Source: Ruminococcus sp. 210702-SL.1.03 | GTDB taxonomy: Bacteria > Bacillota > Clostridia > Oscillospirales > Ruminococcaceae | Assembly (NCBI RefSeq): GCF_020559915.1 | Contig: NZ_JAJCLZ010000005.1 | Coordinates: 62,001-126,000, forward strand | Length of the DNA stretch: 64,000 nt | Direction: 5' to 3' | In this document: piece after piece, positions 59,137-64,000 of the stretch | Layout: the number at the start of each line of letters is the position of its first letter | How positions within the stretch are numbered: position 1 is the stretch's first letter | The notes under the pieces: model-generated | What the model was told of the DNA's origin: nothing | Databases searched by the model: none | Seen by the model: the letters and a program-made list of their open reading frames with translations, nothing else | Translations under genes and position numbers: made by a program

Positions 59137-60669
59137 TTATTCCTCTGCGGGCTTGTTGAAGCTGAGGGTGATCTCGTGCTCAGTTTCGAGCGCGTTTTGC
59201 TTGTCAGCGTCCTTAGCGTACTTGTTTACCAGTATCGTAGACTTTTCAACAGCCTGAAGTGTGCCCGCGCCGGCAACGCAGCCGCCGGGACAAGCCATGC
59301 CCTCGAGCAGGTAGCCATTGTACTTGCCCGCCTTAGCCAGAGTGAGCAGCTTACGGCAGTCGCGCAGACCCTGCGCCGACTCTACCTTTATCTCGCGCTC
59401 GGGGTCGAGCTTCTTGATAACGTCTGATACCGCCTTGGCAACGCCGCCGGAAACAGCGAAAATTCTGCCGTCGCCCGTGCCCTCGTTCAGCTCTACCTTT
59501 TCATCGTCGGTGATGTCCTCGAACTTAACGTCCTTAGCCTCAAACATACCCATCAGCTCTTCAAAAGTCAGTACGAAGTCAACATCGCTGCGGATAGAGC
59601 GGCGCGAAGCCTCAAGCTTCTTAGCGGCGCAAGGGCCGATGAAAGCTATGTAAGCGTCGGGATTTTCCTTCTTCACCATTCTCGCGGTAAGCACCATCGG
59701 CGTCATAGCCATAGAGATATTCTGCGCGATGTCGGGGAAAAGCTTTTTCGCCATTACCGACCATGCGGGGCAGCAGGATGTCGCCATAAACGGCTGGTTC
59801 TCGGGCACATCGCGCATGAAGTCCTTAGCCTCTTCGATAGCGCAGAGGTCAGCGCCGATAGCTACTTCTACTACGCTGTCGAAGCCGAGCTTTTTCATAG
59901 CGGCGGTGAGCTTTTCGGGCGAAGCCTTAGGGCCGAACTGACCTACAAAAGCGGGAGCGACTATTGCGATGACCTTCTTGCCCGTCTTCATAGCGTGGAT
60001 AAGCTGGAAGATCTGACCCTTATCGACTATCGCGCCGAAGGGACAGTTTACAAGGCACATACCGCAGGAAACGCACTTATCGTGGTCGATCTCCGCTCTG
60101 CCCTGCTCGTCGGACTTGATAGCGTCCATACCGCAGGCGGCGGCGCAGGGGCGCTCCATTTTATTGATAGCGCCGTAGGGACAGACTCCCGCGCAGCGTC
60201 CGCACTTTATGCACTTCGACTGATCTATTACAGATTTGCCGTGAATTATCTCGATAGCTTTCTTGGGACAGACTTCCTTACAAGGGTGAGCAAGGCAGCC
60301 CTGGCAGCAGTCGGTAACGTGGTAGTGGGCTTCGGGACAAGCGTTGCAGGCAAACTTGATGATATTTACCAGCGGCGGATCGTAGTATTTTTCAGCGATA
60401 GCCGTTTCCTCAATGCCCTCAGAAACCGACTTGTGCTCGTCGATGGGGCGCAGCGGCAGACCGATCGCCAAGCGCAGACGCTCTTCAACTATCGCGCGCT
60501 CAAGAAATATCGACTCGCGGTAGACCGCCTCGCTGCCGGGCACGATCTTGTAAGGCAGGTCGCCGATCTTCGCCGAATAATCGCCGCCCTCGTAAGCCAG
60601 ACGTGCCACTTCGGTAAACACCTTGCGGCGTATATCAGTTACCGAAGAGTAGATTCCTCTCATTTTCAT
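59137..60669 (-). CDS. [FeFe] hydrogenase, group B type
   Basis: A 510-residue ferredoxin-linked hydrogenase. An N-terminal part (1-100) precedes a Cys-rich region with several [4Fe-4S] motifs (CQGCLAHPCKEVC, CIKCGRCAGVC and CVSCGMCLVNC). The H-cluster motifs are L1 TSCCPAW near 298, L2 GPCAAKKLE near 352 and L3 EGMACPGGC near 455. The L2 form GPC rather than MPC fits group B, whose physiological direction is less studied than group A. It lacks flavin or NAD domains, so ferredoxin is the likely partner. GGAG precedes the ATG. Maturases are not in the window. Confidence 0.93.
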   Translation of the reverse strand: MKMRGIYSSVTDIRRKVFTEVARLAYEGGDYSAKIGDLPYKIVPGSEAVYRESIFLERAIVEERLRLAIGLPLRPIDEHKSVSEGIEETAIAEKYYDPPLVNIIKFACNACPEAHYHVTDCCQGCLAHPCKEVCPKKAIEIIHGKSVIDQSKCIKCGRCAGVCPYGAINKMERPCAAACGMDAIKSDEQGRAEIDHDKCVSCGMCLVNCPFGAIVDKGQIFQLIHAMKTGKKVIAIVAPAFVGQFGPKASPEKLTAAMKKLGFDSVVEVAIGADLCAIEEAKDFMRDVPENQPFMATSCCPAWSVMAKKLFPDIAQNISMAMTPMVLTARMVKKENPDAYIAFIGPCAAKKLEASRRSIRSDVDFVLTFEELMGMFEAKDVKFEDITDDEKVELNEGTGDGRIFAVSGGVAKAVSDVIKKLDPEREIKVESAQGLRDCRKLLTLAKAGKYNGYLLEGMACPGGCVAGAGTLQAVEKSTILVNKYAKDADKQNALETEHEITLSFNKPAEE

Positions 60670-60759
60670 ACCAACATTCTCCTATTCCGTTTTATTTCTG
60701 TATATCTTGCGCGCCGTATTATGGGTAAAATGTGCGAATGGGCGCAGTTATCCATATTT

Positions 60760-60788
60760 ATTGTATACTATTTTTTTCGTTAAGTCAA
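60760..60788 (-). promoter_or_regulatory. Promoter of the hydrogenase gene
   Basis: Minus-strand TTGACT (60783-60788), 17-base spacer, TACAAT (60760-60765), about 90 bases before the ATG. Confidence 0.6.
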
Positions 60789-60991
60789 GTGATTATATAC
60801 GAATTTATATAGGCGATACAGCCAAATCTGCGCGTAAAAACGGCGTAAAGTCATGTAAATTCGCTGTCAAAATGTGATAAATCTCAGGCATTTTTTTGAA
60901 CAAATCGTATAAATGTTCTTTGAATTTACATTATTTTAATATCGTTGATCACGAATTACTCGAAATGGCCTTTTTCCTACCCGAAAAAAGC

Positions 60992-61019
60992 TTGACAAAT
61001 AGAGAAAATGTGGTATAAT
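60992..61019 (+). promoter_or_regulatory. Promoter of the MarR-family gene
   Basis: TTGACA (60992-60997), 16-base spacer ending TGTGG, TATAAT (61014-61019). The rest of the 462-base gap 60670-61131 is AT-rich and holds only the divergent hydrogenase promoter and the inverted repeat at 61047-61076. Confidence 0.78.
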
Positions 61020-61046
61020 AATTATTAAGAAAATAATCTTGTGCAA

Positions 61047-61076
61047 ATAAATCTTATGAATTAACAAAAGATTTAT
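61047..61076. promoter_or_regulatory. Inverted repeat in the marR leader, candidate operator
   Basis: Perfect arms ATAAATCTT and AAGATTTAT separated by 12 bases, about 28 bases after the -10 element. Position suits autorepression by MarR, although the spacing is wide for that family. Confidence 0.45.
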
Positions 61077-61131
61077 ATGTCTGAGTAATATACTAATATT
61101 TGAACCAATTTAACGAGAGGAGAAGATCCAC

Positions 61132-61575
61132 ATGAATGATACAGCTTTTACAGACTTTACCGCCTCGCTCATAAGCGTTTACCCCATATTCAGAGCAGCT
61201 ATCTTTAAGGCTTTCGACAGCCACGCGAAGAAGCTCACACGCACCCAGCAGATAATACTGCTCACCATGCTTAAAAAGGAAACTTTTAGCATGAGCGGAT
61301 TGGCGCGAAGCATCAGCACCAGCAACGAGCTGGCTACCCGCGCCATAACCCAGCTTGTGGAAAGCGGAATGGTACTGCGCGAAAAAAACAAGATCAACCG
61401 CCGCGTGATAAACATATCGCTGACCGACGAGGCGCGCGCGTATCTGGACGACATAATGCTGCTGACAAAAGAGATCATCGCGGGCGAGCTTTACAACCTG
61501 CCTGCGGAAGCCGCCAACGACCTCAAGCAGGACATGGCGGAGATAGCGGCGTATTTTAAAGACGTGAATTTCTAA
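61132..61575 (+). CDS. MarR-family transcriptional regulator
   Basis: A 147-residue winged-helix regulator with the recognition segment FSMSGLARSISTSNELATRAITQLVESGMVLR at about 47-78 and a wing with NKINRRVINISLTDEA. It lies between the hydrogenase gene and the ATPase/vor genes; which of these it controls is not evident. GAGGAG precedes the ATG. It is clearly distinct from the MarR at 40339. Confidence 0.87.
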   Translation: MNDTAFTDFTASLISVYPIFRAAIFKAFDSHAKKLTRTQQIILLTMLKKETFSMSGLARSISTSNELATRAITQLVESGMVLREKNKINRRVINISLTDEARAYLDDIMLLTKEIIAGELYNLPAEAANDLKQDMAEIAAYFKDVNF

Positions 61576-61601
61576 ATTACATACCTCTTAGTTGCAGAAA
61601 A

Positions 61602-61629
61602 GCGGCGTACAAAGGTGCGCCGTTTTTTT
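61602..61629 (+). terminator. Terminator of the MarR-family gene
   Basis: Stem GCGGCGTAC/GTGCGCCGT with one wobble pair, 4-base loop and a run of T. Confidence 0.82.
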
Positions 61630-61733
61630 ATGGACAAATTTCAAAATACGGTAATTGACTGCGCGGCGCGGGCGGGGTATACTATTATATATAGTCACTA
61701 TTTTAGATGCGAAATTTACAGGAGATGATATAA

Positions 61734-62399
61734 ATGGGAAAAGTTATAGTTATAACAGGACACTACGGCGCGGGCAAGACCAATTTTTCGATAAATCTGG
61801 CGCTTGCGCTCGCGCTGGAACAGCCGCAGGCGCGGATAACTGTCTGCGACCTCGACATAGTGAACCCATATTTCCGCACCGCCGACCACGCCGAGCTTTT
61901 TGAGCGACACGGAATAAAGCTCATAACGCCGCTTTTTGCGAACACCTCGCTGGATATTCCCGCGCTGGGGTTCGACATGGCGGGCGAAGCGGCGCAGAGC
62001 GACCTGCTGATACTTGACGTAGGAGGCGACGAGCAGGGGGCTATCGCTCTTGGGCGGTACGCCGACGTGCTGGGCGGCGCGCAGGGGCTGGAGATGCTTT
62101 ATGTAGTCAACCGCTGCCGCAAACTCACCGAAAGCCCGCAGGAAGCGCTTGAGCTGATGTACGAGATAGAGCAAGCGGCGCGGCTGAAACACACGGGCGT
62201 GGTAAACAACTCTAACCTCGGCGCGCTCACCGACGAGGAAACGCTTCTGCGCTCGGTGCAGTACGCCGAGGACATCTGCCGCGAGGCGGGTCTGCCGCTG
62301 AGATACACCGCGGTGCGCAGCGAACTTTTTGACGCATTGGCGAACAAGCTTCCCTGCCCGCTAAAATGTGAGGTGTATGTGAAACCTGTGTGGGAATAA
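61734..62399 (+). CDS. SIMIBI-type P-loop ATPase
   Basis: A 221-residue ATPase with a Walker A-like GHYGAGKTNF at 8-17, a switch-I-like CDLDIVNPYFRTADH near 38 and a Walker B-like LLILDVGGDEQG near 91. The arrangement resembles ParA/MinD/CooC maturation or sorting ATPases. No HTH or membrane helix is present. It precedes the 2-oxoacid:ferredoxin oxidoreductase genes, which have their own promoter, so a role in metallocofactor delivery is possible but unproved. GGAG precedes the ATG. Confidence 0.75.
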   Translation: MGKVIVITGHYGAGKTNFSINLALALALEQPQARITVCDLDIVNPYFRTADHAELFERHGIKLITPLFANTSLDIPALGFDMAGEAAQSDLLILDVGGDEQGAIALGRYADVLGGAQGLEMLYVVNRCRKLTESPQEALELMYEIEQAARLKHTGVVNNSNLGALTDEETLLRSVQYAEDICREAGLPLRYTAVRSELFDALANKLPCPLKCEVYVKPVWE

Positions 62400-62431
62400 G
62401 GCACTTTTACCCAAAAATCAAAAAGTGTTTA

Positions 62432-62459
62432 TTGATAAAAACAGCAAAAAGAGTATAAT
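62432..62459 (+). promoter_or_regulatory. Promoter of the vor/kor operon
   Basis: TTGATA (62432-62437), 16-base spacer, TATAAT (62454-62459), about 115 bases before the first ATG. Confidence 0.6.
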
Positions 62460-62574
62460 AAATAAGTGGGGGATAAGCTTTGCGGCGGCGAAATGCGCGC
62501 AGGCTTTTCCCTCAAATTGCGTAATGAAGCACGCAGGGCGCGTGTGGATATATGTGGAGGTTCAAATACTCGAG

Positions 62575-62793
62575 ATGAAAATGAAAGTTATCGAAGACCG
62601 CTGTAAGGGCTGCGGTCTGTGCATATCGGTCTGCCCAAAGAAAATACTGGCTATGCAGACCGAAAAGAGGAACAAGAGGGGCTGCTTTACCGCCGTCTGC
62701 ACCGACCAGCAGGCTTGCGTATGCTGCACAATGTGCGCACTGATCTGCCCCGACTGCGCCATAGAGATAGATAAGCCCGATAAGGAGGCGTGA
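62575..62793 (+). CDS. 2-oxoacid:ferredoxin oxidoreductase, ferredoxin-like subunit
   Basis: A 72-residue 2x[4Fe-4S] ferredoxin: first cluster CKGCGLCISVCPK, second CVCCTMCALICPD. It is the electron-carrying delta subunit of a 2-oxoacid oxidoreductase, wiring the TPP site to external ferredoxin. The ATG at 62575 is chosen although GGAGG is 14 bases away; a near alternative is 62581. Its stop is 3 bases before the alpha-subunit start. Confidence 0.88.
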   Translation: MKMKVIEDRCKGCGLCISVCPKKILAMQTEKRNKRGCFTAVCTDQQACVCCTMCALICPDCAIEIDKPDKEA

Positions 62794-62796
62794 GAG

Positions 62797-63876
62797 ATGG
62801 CTGAGAATACTAAAAGCGGCGAAAAATATTTGATGAAGGGCAACGAAGCGCTTGCCGAAGCGGCTATACGCGCGGGCTGCAAATGCTTTTTCGGTTACCC
62901 CATAACCCCACAGACCGAGCTTGCGGCCTACATGGCTAAGCAGATGCCGAAGCGAGGCGGAGTGTTTTTACAGGCTGAGTCGGAGCTGGCGGCGGTAAAT
63001 ATGCTGCTGGGCGCGGCTTCTTCGGGCGTAAGAGCCATGACTTCCTCCTCCAGCCCCGGAATATCGCTGAAATCTGAGGGAATATCGTACATGGCGGGCA
63101 GCGACCTGCCGGCAGTTATCATAAACGTACAGCGCGGCGGCCCGGGACTAGGCTCTATACAGCCCTCGCAATCGGACTATTTTCAGGCAACGCACGCTAT
63201 GGGTCACGGCGATTTCAACATACTGGTATTCGCGCCGAACTCGGTGCAGGAGATGGCGGACTTAGCGGCGCTGGCTTTCGACAAAGCCGACGAGTACCGC
63301 ATACCCGCGATGATACTTGCAGACGGTCTGCTAGGACAGATGATGGAGCCTGTAAGCTTTCACGAGATAGAGCCTGCGCACACTGACAAATCAGGCTGGG
63401 CGGCGAATGGCCACAAGAACAAGCGCGCCCACCACATCATAAATTCACTTTACCTCGACGCGCCGACGCTCGAAAAGATAGTGCGCGAGAGATACGAACG
63501 ATACGCCATTATCGAGAGCCGCGAGCAGCGCAGCGAGAGCTATATGTGCGAAGACGCGGAGATACTCGTGGTAGGCTACGGGGCGGCGGCGCGAGTTGCA
63601 AAATCGGCGGTGGCGCAGGCGCGCGCAGAGGGCATAAAGGCGGGCCTTTTCCGCCCCATAACCCTTTATCCATTCCCGAAGGACGCGCTGAGAGAAGCTG
63701 CGGCGGGCGCAAAGGTGCTGCTGGATACCGAGCTTTCGATGGGTCAGATGATAGAGGACGTAAAGCTGGCTATAAACTGCTCGAAGCCGGTAGAATTTTA
63801 CGGCAGAACAGGCGGCGTAGTGCCTACGCCGGGCGAGATACTGGAAAAGCTGCGCGAACTGAACGGAGGTATATAA
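62797..63876 (+). CDS. vorB: 2-oxoacid:ferredoxin oxidoreductase alpha subunit (VorB/KorA type)
   Basis: A 359-residue subunit with the pyrimidine-binding TPP domain ([15 protein letters not shown] near 32), [29 protein letters not shown] near 60 and [18 protein letters not shown] near 110; a C-terminal domain II begins near 245. The enzyme oxidatively decarboxylates a branched-chain 2-oxoacid or 2-oxoglutarate to an acyl-CoA and reduces ferredoxin. The reverse reaction can fix CO2. VorB naming follows common annotation of close relatives; KorA is possible. AAGGAGG precedes the ATG. Confidence 0.88.
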   Translation: MAENTKSGEKYLMKGNEALAEAAIRAGCKCFFGYPITPQTELAAYMAKQMPKRGGVFLQAESELAAVNMLLGAASSGVRAMTSSSSPGISLKSEGISYMAGSDLPAVIINVQRGGPGLGSIQPSQSDYFQATHAMGHGDFNILVFAPNSVQEMADLAALAFDKADEYRIPAMILADGLLGQMMEPVSFHEIEPAHTDKSGWAANGHKNKRAHHIINSLYLDAPTLEKIVRERYERYAIIESREQRSESYMCEDAEILVVGYGAAARVAKSAVAQARAEGIKAGLFRPITLYPFPKDALREAAAGAKVLLDTELSMGQMIEDVKLAINCSKPVEFYGRTGGVVPTPGEILEKLRELNGGI

Positions 63877-63877
63877 A

Positions 63878-64000
63878 ATGTCGGTAATATTCAAAAGACC
63901 GCACGCCCTGCTCGACGTGCCGACCCACTACTGCCCCGGCTGCGGACACGGAATAATCCACAGACTGGTCGCCGAAGTGATCGACGAGATGGGCATAGAG
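63878..64000 (+). CDS. 2-oxoacid:ferredoxin oxidoreductase beta subunit, 5' part
   Basis: The first 41 codons, running off the right edge. The translation starts [20 protein letters not shown] and continues [19 protein letters not shown]; the CPGCGHG motif holds a Cys pair and opens the TPP-binding beta subunit. GGAGG precedes the ATG 1 base after the alpha subunit stop. A gamma subunit gene probably follows outside the window. Confidence 0.9.
   Translation, partial: MSVIFKRPHALLDVPTHYCPGCGHGIIHRLVAEVIDEMGIE

Overview
The window looks like a chromosomal segment of an anaerobic, spore-lineage Firmicute close to Ruminococcus/Oscillospiraceae. The basis is family-level gene content (group B [FeFe] hydrogenase, VorB-type 2-oxoacid:ferredoxin oxidoreductase, SpoIID, the darA-holB-ricT cluster, GH3 and GH127 glycosidases), heavy use of ATA for Ile, seven probable TTG starts, and sigma-A promoters that repeatedly carry TGTG(G/C) just before TATAAT. 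No rRNA, CRISPR array, prophage or complete insertion sequence was found.

Layout. 1-4.3 kb, minus strand: a cut-off ABC ATPase gene, then an operon nadA - HD hydrolase - GH3 glycosidase. 4.4-10.2 kb: a sulfur island. An Rrf2 regulator and trxB on the minus strand diverge from metY - sulfite reductase - TusA - thioredoxin - ubiquitin-like sulfur carrier - E1-like enzyme - JAMM peptidase. This matches protein-thiocarboxylate-dependent homocysteine synthesis (metY/hcyS/hcyF/hcyD/sir of Wolinella) with a TusA and a thioredoxin added. 10.3-16 kb: OmpR-type two-component system, MntP with a yybP-ykoY manganese riboswitch, AI-2E-family permease, polysaccharide deacetylase. 16-20.2 kb: chemoreceptor, phosphofructokinase, and a Spo0A-like protein whose receiver domain is degenerate. 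20.2-24.8 kb: a sortase-type surface protein, WYL regulator with DUF896 protein, and two small overlapping genes behind a LexA-type box.

24.8-29.1 kb: yaaO-type decarboxylase, darA, holB, ricT and a phospholipase-C-like protein. 29.1-37.4 kb: MscL with an added zinc ribbon, two tRNA-Gln genes, an ABC-2 exporter operon, a secreted membrane-anchored protein, an HD protein, PrsW with a zinc-ribbon tail, and a 45-residue Cys/Gly-rich membrane microprotein. 37.5-48 kb: YhgE/Pip protein with MarR, an AraC-GGDEF fusion, AraC regulator, GH127 arabinofuranosidase, a gene remnant, tandem zinc-ribbon/SH3 proteins and a DUF3592-like protein. 48.2-57 kb: SpoIID-like protein, citrate synthase, a MITE-like element, SGNH hydrolase, a NYN/PIN protein with tandem repeats overlapping a YfcE phosphodiesterase, and two zinc-ribbon membrane proteins. 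57-64 kb: typA, hydrogenase, MarR, a P-loop ATPase and the start of a vor/kor operon that runs off the window.

The best candidates for new biology are the extended sulfur-carrier island, the Spo0A-like pseudo-receiver beside pfkA, the LexA-boxed coiled-coil/sigma-like pair, the NYN-repeat protein coupled to YfcE, and a recurrent zinc-ribbon-plus-membrane architecture present in six proteins.
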